A stretch of 14,664 nt of DNA from RGZA01 sp964568585. GTDB taxonomy: Bacteria; Pseudomonadota; Alphaproteobacteria; UBA9219; RGZA01. The position numbers were made by a program, and so were the translations under genes. The notes below the pieces were generated by a model, which had not been told where the DNA came from, searched no databases, and worked only from the letters and a program-made list of their open reading frames with translations. The DNA is taken from positions 1 through 14,664 of the forward strand of contig CAZMQI010000046.1 of the NCBI GenBank assembly GCA_964568585.1, in the 5' to 3' direction. Positions 1-7,812 of this stretch are shown piece after piece (within the stretch, counting starts at the first letter, position 1; each line of letters opens with the position of its first letter).

Positions 1-1057
1 GGCCGCTGTCTTGACGCGTTACAGAATTAATCGCCCGTTCCAGCAGGTCAAGGCGCGTGCCATCGCTTTTGATAATGACACTGACCAGTGGTGGATTGCG
101 TGATTGTGTTGTGATTTTGCTTTGATGACGTTTGTGATATTCAATCGTTGTTTTTAATAAAACTTCCAGCGCAAATTTCTCTTCAAAAATTTTGCGCGCA
201 CGGGCGGCTTTTTCCAACGCTTCCGCTGGGTTATTTAAAATATGTGCATGGATGGATTGGATTTGTTCGAATATCTGTTTATTCGAACGTGACTGATCGA
301 AATAATAGATACTGTCGCCAAAATGCTTTTCAAGCCACGGCATGCGGCAACTGACCACCACTGCTCCAACCGATGCGATTTCGAACACGCGGTTGGATAT
401 TACATCTTCTTGTAAATGATGATCGCCCAGCAGGTTTAAGCCCATGCCGTTCTTGCGATATACGTTTTGTACGGCTGTGCCATCGAATGGCACAGAACCC
501 TTATAATAGGGCAGGTTATAATGCGCCCAGCTGGTGGTGGGGCCATAAATTTCACCCTTATTCCAACCGCCGAATGACTTGAAGAAATCAATGCGGCGGC
601 CATCCCAATTGGTTCCGAAATAGGGGAGTTTGGCATTGCCGCTGCTCAGCGCAATTTTAATCTCATCATTGCTGCTGGTTTGTTTCAATGCGGTGCTGAA
701 ATACGTACCAATTTCTTCGCTGCGTCCCACGCCGTATAAGGCTTGTTGTGCGAATTCCGCGAGGCTGTCGGATAAGGATGTATAGCCATCAAAGGTATAG
801 AGGTATTGGAGCAATTTCGGGTCACGGAAATAAACCGTGCTTGGTTCATTCAAACACGCATAGGTCGGAAAGCCGGTCAGCTTTGCCTGCGTTCTGGAAT
901 TAACAATCACAAAGTCGGGCTTGGCTGCTTCCACCTGTGCATTGTTAAAACAGGGGACGACTTCTACGCCGATACGTTCACCGGCAATGCGAATGGCCTG
1001 CGCGGCCTGCTCTTCGGCACTGGTGGCGGTCCAAACGTTAAGAAATGCGATACGCAT
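1..1057 (-). CDS. Glycosyltransferase, CgeB/GT4-like module followed by GT2 module (3' end cut by window edge)
   Basis: This reading frame is open from the left edge to an ATG at 1055-1057, giving 352 codons read on the reverse strand; the C-terminus lies outside the window. The protein begins MRIAFLNVW, like other GT-B or CgeB-type enzymes that start directly with a Rossmann strand. Residues about 219-254 (SNRVFEIASVGAVVVS, then an acidic WLEKHFGD stretch) match the nucleotide-sugar-binding C-terminal part of CgeB/GT4 enzymes. Residues about 322-349 (PLVSVIIKSDGT, then LLERAINSV) look like the opening strand and helix of a GT-A family 2 domain. The protein is therefore probably a two-module transferase for surface polysaccharide or glycoprotein glycans. 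Sugar donor and acceptor cannot be told. No clear Shine-Dalgarno sequence precedes the ATG; the frame stays open a little further upstream with a possible TTG, but the MRIAFLN start fits the family. The divergent neighbour is the diiron protein gene. Confidence 0.72.
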   Translation of the reverse strand, partial: MRIAFLNVWTATSAEEQAAQAIRIAGERIGVEVVPCFNNAQVEAAKPDFVIVNSRTQAKLTGFPTYACLNEPSTVYFRDPKLLQYLYTFDGYTSLSDSLAEFAQQALYGVGRSEEIGTYFSTALKQTSSNDEIKIALSSGNAKLPYFGTNWDGRRIDFFKSFGGWNKGEIYGPTTSWAHYNLPYYKGSVPFDGTAVQNVYRKNGMGLNLLGDHHLQEDVISNRVFEIASVGAVVVSCRMPWLEKHFGDSIYYFDQSRSNKQIFEQIQSIHAHILNNPAEALEKAARARKIFEEKFALEVLLKTTIEYHKRHQSKITTQSRNPPLVSVIIKSDGTRLDLLERAINSVTRQDSG

Positions 1058-1214
1058 AAGGGCTGGCAAGTTGAGATGATGGCGAAAAGACTCAGGTAAT
1101 AGTTAAAAAGAAAATCATTTAATCGCTTGTTTTACAAGAGAAATTAATACGCCCGATTGACAATGCTGCACTGCCCCATGTAAGAAGGCAACCTCATTAA
1201 ACGAGAGGTGCCGC
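1058..1214. promoter_or_regulatory. Divergent intergenic region with a candidate promoter for the diiron gene
   Basis: This 157-base gap separates two divergent genes. It contains a perfect TTGACA at 1157-1162 on the plus strand. The best -10 at 17-18 bases spacing is weak (around 1180-1186, GTAAGA or TAAGAA), so the promoter is plausible but not proven. A small inverted repeat, CTTGT-ttt-ACAAG, lies at 1126-1138 and could be an operator or chance. I see no small RNA or other gene here. Confidence 0.35.
1204..1208 (+). promoter_or_regulatory. Ribosome binding site that supports a TTG start
   Basis: GAGG lies within 1203-1207 and AGAGG at 1204-1208 overlaps it, followed by six bases and then TTG at 1215-1217. 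No in-frame ATG lies close by with a comparable site, so this Shine-Dalgarno sequence is the main reason for choosing the TTG start. Confidence 0.55.
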
Positions 1215-2123
1215 TTGAATCTCGCTAACACGACAACCGTTTCGCAAGAAGCGCTTAAGGCAAAAAAGAATTGGTCGCTCACAGATGTACCGTGGGAGCT
1301 GTTTGATGCTTCAAGAGTTGACCCTGAAATCCTCAAAGTGGTGAAGGCTGCTGCATTGGTTGAATACAATGCACATGATTACGCAACCTATCTTTCCAAT
1401 ATTTTTGCTGGCGATGAAGTATTTCTCAAAGAAATCCAGCAATGGGCGATTGAAGAAATCCAGCACGGCGAAGCGCTTGGCCGTTGGGCTGAAATGGCTG
1501 ATCCAACATTCAATTTCCAAGCAAGCTTCAAGAACTTCGTGGCGGGCTATCGTATCGATTTGAATGCGAAGGAATCCATTCGTGGTTCACGTTCCGGCGA
1601 ACTCATTTCCCGCTGCATCGTTGAAACTGGCACAAGTTCTTATTACACAGCGTTATCCGATGCTGTGAACGAGCCGGTATTGAAATATATCTGCCAATCC
1701 ATCGCTGGCGATGAATTGCGCCATTACAAATTCTTCTACAGCAATCTGAAGCGTTATCTGGAAGTTGAAAAGCTATCCCCGATGGAACGCTTGAAGATTG
1801 GCTTATCGCGCATCAAAGAGTCAGAGGATGATGAATTATCCTTTGCCTATTATTCGGCGAACTTCACCAGCCTGTCGAAGAACCGCGCTGCGAATGATAA
1901 TGGCGGCGTTGTTTACAACCGCCAGCAGTTTACCGAAGAATATACTGTTCGTGCCTACAGCAAATACCGCGCCCATCACATGGACCGCGTGGTATCGATG
2001 GTATTAAAGGCCTGCGGGATCGATACCCAAGGCTTTATCGCCAAGGCGGCTGCGAAATTCGCGTGGTTCAGCCTCGCATCGCGCATCCGTAAGGCTAAAA
2101 AAGCCACCAAGCTCGCTGCTTAA
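1215..2123 (+). CDS. Ferritin-like diiron protein, acyl-ACP desaturase-like ligand pattern
   Basis: The 302-aa protein is mostly helical and carries the full carboxylate/histidine set of a ferritin-like diiron centre: Glu50 (ALVEYNAHD), Glu81 and His84 (EEIQHGE), Glu137 (CIVETG), and Glu167 and His170 (GDELRHYKF). The spacing, with two ExxH motifs each preceded by a lone Glu on another helix, resembles acyl-ACP desaturases and related oxidases (EENRH and DEKRH motifs) more than rubrerythrin. The protein is shorter than plant desaturases. The C-terminal 30 residues are rich in Lys, Arg and Ala, which could mean membrane or nucleic-acid contact. I see no signal peptide or membrane segment, so a cytoplasmic oxidase or desaturase is likely. 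The substrate is unknown and no fatty-acid gene is adjacent. The gene starts at TTG behind a good ribosome binding site. The diiron fold is fairly sure; the reaction is not. Confidence 0.75.
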   Translation: MNLANTTTVSQEALKAKKNWSLTDVPWELFDASRVDPEILKVVKAAALVEYNAHDYATYLSNIFAGDEVFLKEIQQWAIEEIQHGEALGRWAEMADPTFNFQASFKNFVAGYRIDLNAKESIRGSRSGELISRCIVETGTSSYYTALSDAVNEPVLKYICQSIAGDELRHYKFFYSNLKRYLEVEKLSPMERLKIGLSRIKESEDDELSFAYYSANFTSLSKNRAANDNGGVVYNRQQFTEEYTVRAYSKYRAHHMDRVVSMVLKACGIDTQGFIAKAAAKFAWFSLASRIRKAKKATKLAA

Positions 2124-2196
2124 TTAAAAACTTCACTTTTATTGGTGTGCAGTGCATTCTATATGCATTGCATTTCCGTATTTAAGAAAGTTTTTC

Positions 2197-3783
2197 ATGT
2201 CTGAAGCCGCCCTAAAATCCGAACCAACCAATAACGCGCCCGTGACCGCAACGCAGCGCATGGCTAATCTTGTATCGCTGGCTAAACGCCGCGGCTTTGT
2301 ATTCCCGGCTTCGGAAATTTATGGTGGCCTCAACGGCTTTTGGGATTTTGGCCCGCTTGGCATCGCACTGAAGAACAACATCCGTGATACATGGTGGCGC
2401 GACATGGTGGAATGCCCACCCATCGGCCCTGATGGCAAACCATTATCCATCGTTGGTCTGGATAGCGCGATTATTCAAAACCCCAAAACATGGGTGGCAT
2501 CTGGTCACGTCGCTGGCTTTGCAGATTTGATGACCGATTGCCGCGAAACAAAGTCACGCTACCGCGCGGATCATATCATTTGTATCGAAGTGAACTACCA
2601 AAAAGCTGGTCAAACCAAGTCATTCAATGGCTGGCTAAGTACGCTGGATGGCGATGAAGCCGAAGCTAACCTGCTTAAAAAAGCCAAGAAGATGGTTCAA
2701 AAAGCGGGCGGCGGTGACATCGTTCCGTTCGATATTTCAAAGGCCATTCCGTACACAAACCTTTCCGAAAGCCAGCGCGCTAATGTTATTGGCCCAGATG
2801 CCGAAAACCCCGGCACGTTGACCGAACCACGCAAATTCAACTTGATGTTTGAAACGTACACTGGCGTGTTCCAGAATGAAGACAGCAAGGCTTACTTACG
2901 CCCCGAAACCGCGCAGGGTATTTTCCTGAATTACAAAAACGTGCTGGATTCATCACGCGTGAAAGTGCCGTTTGGTATCGCACAAATCGGTAAAGCATTC
3001 CGCAACGAAGTAACCCCGCGTAATTTCATTTTCCGCACCCGTGAATTTGAACAGATGGAAATGGAATTCTTCTGCCCGCCGGAAGACGCGAAGATGTGGT
3101 ATGAATTCTGGGTAACCACCCGTTTAAAGTGGTGGGAAGAACGCATTGGCTTGACGAATACCAAATTACAACGCCGTGAACATGACAGCGATGAATTGGC
3201 GCATTATTCAACCGCCTGCGCCGACGTTGAATATAAATACCCGTTCAGCGAACCAAAATTTGGTGAATTAGAAGGTATCGCACATCGCGGTAATTTCGAT
3301 TTAACGCAGCATTCGCAACATTCAAAAACCAATCTTGATTATTTTGACCAAGAAAATAACAAGAAATACCTGCCACATGTGATTGAACCCGCCAGTGGTT
3401 TAACGCGCGGTGTGCTTGCCGTCTTGTGCGATGCCTATGAATACGACGCATCACGTGCATCACCCGAATGGCTACGTATCAAGCCAAGCCTTGCGCCGAT
3501 TAAAGCAGGTGTATTCCCCTTGGTGAACAAGGATGGCATGCCGGAGATGGCGGAGAAGATTTATCTGGAACTACGTCAAAGCTTCACCTGCCAATATGAT
3601 GCGAAGCAATCGATTGGTAAGCGTTATGCGCGTATGGATGAAGCGGGAACACCGTTCTGCCTGACCGTGGATGGCGATGGCATGAAAGACCAGACCGTTA
3701 CCGTGCGTCACCGTGATACCGCGCAGCAAGAACGCGTTTCAGTTGATAAGCTAAAAGCATATTTGGCAGAAAAACTGGCTTAA
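2197..3783 (+). CDS. glyQS: Glycyl-tRNA synthetase, single-chain homodimeric (GRS1) type
   Basis: This enzyme attaches glycine to tRNA-Gly in the cytoplasm. The 528-aa chain is a class II synthetase of the alpha2 type found in eukaryotes, archaea and some bacteria. Visible parts in order: N-terminal RGFVFPASEIYGGLNGFWD (residues 32-50), LRPETAQGIFLNY (about 234-246), motif 2 with FRNEVTPRNFIFRTREFEQM (268-287), motif 3 with EPASGLTRGVLAVL (397-410), then a C-terminal anticodon-binding domain from about residue 430 to the end. It has no relation to the separate alpha and beta subunits (GlyQ, GlyS) that most alphaproteobacteria use. The frame extends back to a GTG at 2152, but ATG 2197 has an AAGAAAG ribosome site upstream and gives a normal N-terminus. 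The stop overlaps the stop of the convergent downstream gene. Confidence 0.96.
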   Translation: MSEAALKSEPTNNAPVTATQRMANLVSLAKRRGFVFPASEIYGGLNGFWDFGPLGIALKNNIRDTWWRDMVECPPIGPDGKPLSIVGLDSAIIQNPKTWVASGHVAGFADLMTDCRETKSRYRADHIICIEVNYQKAGQTKSFNGWLSTLDGDEAEANLLKKAKKMVQKAGGGDIVPFDISKAIPYTNLSESQRANVIGPDAENPGTLTEPRKFNLMFETYTGVFQNEDSKAYLRPETAQGIFLNYKNVLDSSRVKVPFGIAQIGKAFRNEVTPRNFIFRTREFEQMEMEFFCPPEDAKMWYEFWVTTRLKWWEERIGLTNTKLQRREHDSDELAHYSTACADVEYKYPFSEPKFGELEGIAHRGNFDLTQHSQHSKTNLDYFDQENNKKYLPHVIEPASGLTRGVLAVLCDAYEYDASRASPEWLRIKPSLAPIKAGVFPLVNKDGMPEMAEKIYLELRQSFTCQYDAKQSIGKRYARMDEAGTPFCLTVDGDGMKDQTVTVRHRDTAQQERVSVDKLKAYLAEKLA

Positions 3784-4844
3784 CGGCCAAGAGCGTTTGC
3801 GCGGATGTTCAAAAGCCTGCTGGCGAATTTCTGAACGAATGCAGTATTAGTGCGTCCTGCGCCTGCAAGATGTGGTGGACGTTCCGCTTCATCGATAATC
3901 ATATTCAATAACTGCATGGAATGTCTGTTCAGTAATAGTTGAGGATCGTCATCAAGCGCACCTTTTTGCTGTTCACCTTGCAAATATTTCGCAACCGCAT
4001 ACATCACATCCAGCGGCACAAAGTAGGGAAATTTTTTATGCTGTGATCCGCCACGTATCGTCCCGATAAATTCATCGAATGGAATGGTGTGGAATTTTGC
4101 GACTTCTTTGTTTGGCTGCGGGGTGTTCTTGTCATTCAATAACCACATATAAACCGAGATATGTCGATTGAATATGGATCTGTCTTTTTGCCGCAATGTG
4201 TAAATAGTTCCCAAATAAGTCGGGCTTTGGACCGTGCCGCTATTGATGGCCACCGTGATCTCTGTTTCTTCATTTATCTCCTTGCCCATATTGGCATCTC
4301 TGGACAATGTGCCATCCATTTTTCCGGCGGCGATGTTATCGAATTCACCAGCATGTGAACCGTCTGCTCGCTCACCGAATACAACATTCACTTCGCCATC
4401 AACGATTTTTAATCCAACGCAGTGGCAATTGAAGCGCGGCGTTGCTATGGCTTGAAGCGTTGCGCTATCACATAAGGGTGTTTTATCTTTTATTACGTCC
4501 CATGGTCTGTCATCCCATTCAGGGGCAACGCGCGCATATTCAACGGGATCTGTTAGGCTCAGCGGCTTAATGCGTCCATAGGCGCGCAGGGTATCGGTGA
4601 TCTGTTGCAAAGCATCTGTGACCTGCTGTGCCCTGTCGTATCCTTGCCCGATAATTAGCTGTCCGTTACGGCCATAACTCAACAGGCCCCTGGCCATGAA
4701 GACTTGATCACTCAGTAGAACCTCTGCATTATCGATGTGGATAAGCCCCATCGTTCCGTTATACGGAATTTCCACTTCAAGGAACTGGTCTTCCTTGTAG
4801 GTGCGGGTCTTATCCAATACGCGTAAAAAAAGCTTGCGATCCAT
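3780..4844 (-). CDS. Large Nudix-like protein with a degenerate Nudix box
   Basis: This 354-aa soluble protein has an N-terminal region of about 135 residues that I do not recognise, followed by a Nudix-like core. Residues 174-195 keep the exact spacing of the Nudix signature GX5EX7REUXEEXGU: Gly174, Leu180 in place of Glu, Lys188-Glu189 in place of Arg-Glu, and Glu192-Glu193. The first signature Glu is thus lost, and the conserved Gly is replaced by Glu195. The metal-binding Glu trio 189/192/193 is retained, so hydrolysis of a nucleoside diphosphate derivative is possible but not assured. The C-terminal third (from about 270) is again unrecognised. There is no signal peptide or membrane segment. 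The ATG at 4842-4844 has no clear Shine-Dalgarno sequence. The gene is convergent with glyQS and overlaps it by four bases; it is divergent from ppdK. Family assignment rests on one motif and the flanking beta-rich pattern. Confidence 0.62.
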   Translation of the reverse strand: MDRKLFLRVLDKTRTYKEDQFLEVEIPYNGTMGLIHIDNAEVLLSDQVFMARGLLSYGRNGQLIIGQGYDRAQQVTDALQQITDTLRAYGRIKPLSLTDPVEYARVAPEWDDRPWDVIKDKTPLCDSATLQAIATPRFNCHCVGLKIVDGEVNVVFGERADGSHAGEFDNIAAGKMDGTLSRDANMGKEINEETEITVAINSGTVQSPTYLGTIYTLRQKDRSIFNRHISVYMWLLNDKNTPQPNKEVAKFHTIPFDEFIGTIRGGSQHKKFPYFVPLDVMYAVAKYLQGEQQKGALDDDPQLLLNRHSMQLLNMIIDEAERPPHLAGAGRTNTAFVQKFASRLLNIRANALGR

Positions 4845-4928
4845 AAGTCAAAACTATATTCCCGTAATACTTTCAACAAATTAATTTCAAGTAGAGGCTA
4901 AATTAAACGATTGCTACTACTGCACCCA

Positions 4929-4958
4929 TATTTCCGTCTGTGGAAAACTCCGGAAATA
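4929..4958. repeat. Inverted repeat in the divergent region upstream of ppdK
   Basis: TATTTCCG at 4929-4936 is repeated as its exact reverse complement CGGAAATA at 4951-4958, with a 14-base spacer. Inside it, TTTCC (4931-4935) can instead pair with GGAAA (4942-4946) over a six-base loop, so two mutually exclusive hairpins are possible. It lies in the 195-base region between the divergent Nudix-like gene and ppdK, about 82 bases before the ppdK start. It could be an operator for either gene or a leader RNA element. I found no convincing -35/-10 pair here. Confidence 0.45.
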
Positions 4959-5026
4959 GGTTGATTCTTGGGGTCATTTTGTGCTCCTTATGCCCCACAT
5001 TCTACCACCTTTAATTAAGACCTCCT

Positions 5027-5032
5027 GAGGGG
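5027..5032 (+). promoter_or_regulatory. Strong ribosome binding site of ppdK
   Basis: GAGGGG lies seven bases before the ATG at 5040 and fixes the start. The preceding CCTC can pair with the GAGG, but only over a two-base gap, so sequestration by this hairpin alone is unlikely. Confidence 0.7.
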
Positions 5033-5039
5033 AAAATTT

Positions 5040-7727
5040 ATGGCTAATAAATGGGTTTACAGTTTCGGTGAAGGCAAGGCAGAAGGCCGTGCAGACATGA
5101 AAAACCTTTTGGGCGGGAAGGGTGCAAACTTGGCAGAAATGACCAACCTTGCTTTGCCAGTTCCAGCGGGGTTCACCATCACCACTGAAGTCTGTGTCCA
5201 TTATTACGCAAACGGTCGCAAGTACCCAACCGAATTGAAGCAACAGGTGGATGACAGCCTTGCGCTCATCGAAAAACGCATGGGCAAGAAATTCGGTGAT
5301 GCGAAAAATCCATTGCTGGTGTCGGTTCGTTCCGGCGCGCGTGCATCCATGCCCGGCATGATGGATACGGTTTTAAATCTTGGTTTAAACGACATCACCG
5401 TTGAAGGGCTGAAGGCACAAAGTGGCGATAACCGTTTTGCCTATGACAGCTACCGCCGTTTCATCCAGATGTATTCTGGCGTTGTACTCAACGTTGAATA
5501 TCACCACTTCGAAGAAGTGATTGAAGATCAAAAGCATAAGCGCAGCGTGAAGCTCGACACCGAATTGAAGGCCGAAGACTGGCAAGAAGTCATTGAAGGC
5601 TACAAAAAGGTTGTTATTGCACAGACTGGCAAGCCATTCCCGCAAGATGCCCAAGAACAACTATGGGGCGCCATTGCCGCTGTGTTCAACTCATGGATGA
5701 ACCAACGCGCGATGACTTATCGCAAGCTGCACAACATCCCTGCGGATTGGGGTACTGCTGTCAACGTACAATCGATGGTGTTCGGTAATATGGGCCAAGA
5801 TTGCGCGACTGGCGTTGCCTTTACCCGCAACCCATCAACCGGCGAAAAGATTTTCTACGGCGAATACCTTGTAAATGCACAAGGCGAAGACGTCGTGGCT
5901 GGTATTCGTACGCCGCAATCCATCACCATCCAAGCAAAGCAAGCCAGCGGTTCGGATTTGCCAGCAATGGAAGAAGTGATGCCAGCAGTTTACAAACAAT
6001 TCATCGCTGTCTGCGAAAAGCTGGAAAAGCATTACAAGGACATGCAGGACATCGAATTCACCGTTGAAAAGGGCGTGCTGTTCATGCTGCAAACTCGCAA
6101 CGCGAAGCGCACTGCAAAGGCTGCGTTGAAGGTTGCTGTGGATTTGGTTTCCGAAGGTCTGATTGACCAAGCAACTGCAGTTCAACGCGTTGAACCATCA
6201 TCGCTTGACCAATTGCTTCACCCAACCCTCGATCCAAAGGCTAAACGCAACACCGTTGCCAAGGGCTTGCCTGCTTCACCTGGCGCAGCATCCGGACAAG
6301 TTGTGTTCAGCGCAGATAAAGCTGAAGAACTCGCATCCAAGGGTGCGGCGGTTATTCTGTGCCGTATCGAAACATCCCCCGAAGATATTCACGGTATGCA
6401 TGCCGCAAAGGGCATTCTGACCAGCCGTGGCGGTATGACCAGCCACGCTGCTGTGGTTGCCCGTGGTATGGGCCGTGCGTGTGTTGCAGGTGCAGGTTCC
6501 GTCCACATCGACTACGCAAAAGAAATGATGACCATTGGCAAGACTGTGATTAAAGGCGGCGAAGTTGTGACCATCGATGGTTCAACGGGTGAATTGATGC
6601 TTGGCCAAGTGCCAACCGTTCAACCAGAATTGTCGGGTGACTTTGCGACCCTTATGGGCTGGGCTGATAAATACCGCCGTATGAAAATCCGTACCAATGC
6701 TGAAACTGTGTTGGATTCAAAAACCGCACGTAAGTTCGGCGCCGAAGGTATTGGCCTTTGCCGTACCGAACACATGTTCTTTGATGCGGAACGCATCATC
6801 GCGGTTCGTGAAATGATTGTGGCTGATGATGAAGCAGGCCGCCGTGCAGCGTTGGCAAAGATTGAGCCAATGCAGAAGAAAGACTTCGTTGACATCTTCA
6901 CCATCATGGCTGGCTTGCCTGTAACCATTCGTTTGCTTGATCCGCCATTGCATGAATTCCTTCCAAAATCTGAAAACGAAATGGAAGAAGTGGCAAAGGC
7001 CGCAGGCACCGATTTGGCCAAGATTAAGGTGCGTGCACAGCAATTGCATGAATCCAATCCGATGTTAGGTCACCGTGGTTGCCGTCTTGGTATCACATAC
7101 CCTGAAATCTACGAGATGCAGGCGCGTGCGATTTTCGAAGCAGCATGCGAAGTCCAAAAATCAGGACAAAGCGTTTTGCCGGAAGTGATGTTGCCGCTCA
7201 TCTTCTCCAAAAAGGAATTTACCATCCTTAAGGAAGTCGTGGACGCAGAAGCCGAAAAAGCACAAAAGAAATTCGGCGTTAAGCTGAACTATCTTGTTGG
7301 TACCATGATTGAATTGCCACGCGCGGCATTGATGGCAGGTCAGATTGCTGAAAGCGCTGAATTCTTCAGCTTCGGTACCAATGATTTAACGCAAACTACC
7401 CTTGGCATCAGCCGAGATGATGCAGGAAGCTTCCTGCCTGATTACGCACGCCTTGGTATCATGGAACGCGACCCATTCGCATCCCTTGACCAACAGGGTG
7501 TTGGCGAACTGATCCGCATTGCTGTGGAACGTGGTCGCCGTACGCGCTCTGGCATCAAACTGGGCATCTGCGGTGAACATGGCGGCGATCCAGATTCAAT
7601 CGGCTTCTGCGAAGGTGCAGGACTTGATTACGTTTCATGCTCTCCATACCGGGTTCCGATTGCACGTCTTGCTGCTGCACAGGCCGCCTTGCGTCAACAA
7701 GCATTAGCAGCAAAAGCAGCCGAATAA
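5040..7727 (+). CDS. ppdK: Pyruvate, phosphate dikinase
   Basis: PPDK interconverts pyruvate, ATP and phosphate with PEP, AMP and pyrophosphate in the cytoplasm. In bacteria it serves gluconeogenesis or PPi-linked glycolysis. At 895 aa the length is normal for the family. Domains in order: N-terminal ATP-grasp (GGKGANLAEMTNLALPVPAGF, from about residue 26, and SVRSGARASMPGMMDT); the central swivelling phosphohistidine domain with GGMTSHAAVVARGMG, where His469 is the phosphorylated residue; and the C-terminal PEP/pyruvate TIM barrel with GLCRTEHMFF, IRLLDPPLHEFLP, GHRGCRLGITYPEI, FGTNDLTQTTLG and GICGEHGG, with catalytic Cys844. Thr467, two residues before the catalytic His, matches the position modified by PPDK regulatory proteins; no such regulator gene is in the window. 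The gene has its own strong ribosome site and is followed ten bases later by a hairpin, so it is probably transcribed alone. Confidence 0.98.
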   Translation: MANKWVYSFGEGKAEGRADMKNLLGGKGANLAEMTNLALPVPAGFTITTEVCVHYYANGRKYPTELKQQVDDSLALIEKRMGKKFGDAKNPLLVSVRSGARASMPGMMDTVLNLGLNDITVEGLKAQSGDNRFAYDSYRRFIQMYSGVVLNVEYHHFEEVIEDQKHKRSVKLDTELKAEDWQEVIEGYKKVVIAQTGKPFPQDAQEQLWGAIAAVFNSWMNQRAMTYRKLHNIPADWGTAVNVQSMVFGNMGQDCATGVAFTRNPSTGEKIFYGEYLVNAQGEDVVAGIRTPQSITIQAKQASGSDLPAMEEVMPAVYKQFIAVCEKLEKHYKDMQDIEFTVEKGVLFMLQTRNAKRTAKAALKVAVDLVSEGLIDQATAVQRVEPSSLDQLLHPTLDPKAKRNTVAKGLPASPGAASGQVVFSADKAEELASKGAAVILCRIETSPEDIHGMHAAKGILTSRGGMTSHAAVVARGMGRACVAGAGSVHIDYAKEMMTIGKTVIKGGEVVTIDGSTGELMLGQVPTVQPELSGDFATLMGWADKYRRMKIRTNAETVLDSKTARKFGAEGIGLCRTEHMFFDAERIIAVREMIVADDEAGRRAALAKIEPMQKKDFVDIFTIMAGLPVTIRLLDPPLHEFLPKSENEMEEVAKAAGTDLAKIKVRAQQLHESNPMLGHRGCRLGITYPEIYEMQARAIFEAACEVQKSGQSVLPEVMLPLIFSKKEFTILKEVVDAEAEKAQKKFGVKLNYLVGTMIELPRAALMAGQIAESAEFFSFGTNDLTQTTLGISRDDAGSFLPDYARLGIMERDPFASLDQQGVGELIRIAVERGRRTRSGIKLGICGEHGGDPDSIGFCEGAGLDYVSCSPYRVPIARLAAAQAALRQQALAAKAAE

Positions 7728-7736
7728 TTCCGACCA

Positions 7737-7764
7737 TAGAAGCGCCTTTATTTTGGCGCTTCTA
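7737..7764 (+). terminator. Hairpin after ppdK, probable terminator
   Basis: TAGAAGCGCC (7737-7746) and GGCGCTTCTA (7755-7764) form a perfect 10-bp stem around the loop TTTATTTT, starting 10 bases after the ppdK stop. No T-tract follows the stem, so this is not a textbook intrinsic terminator. It may act as a weak terminator or as an mRNA 3'-end stabiliser. Confidence 0.55.
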
Positions 7765-7812
7765 ATTCCCCAGTTGAACGCTGTCTCGAATACAATTTAA
7801 GGACCAAACCAA

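Noticed and set aside
148..1099. Several plus-strand open frames (148-354, 373-582, 806-1099) and a minus one at 436-636
   Set aside because: They lie over the leftward glycosyltransferase frame, which is open for 352 codons and has recognisable motifs; the short frames resemble no protein family and lack ribosome sites.
2152..2196. Upstream GTG start for glycyl-tRNA synthetase
   Set aside because: It adds 15 hydrophobic/aromatic residues with no family counterpart and no ribosome site; ATG 2197 gives a normal N-terminus.
5835..7057. Minus-strand open frames inside ppdK (5835-6185, 6620-7057, 6717-7049)
   Set aside because: They mirror the strongly supported ppdK frame, are low in family-like patterning and have no start signals.
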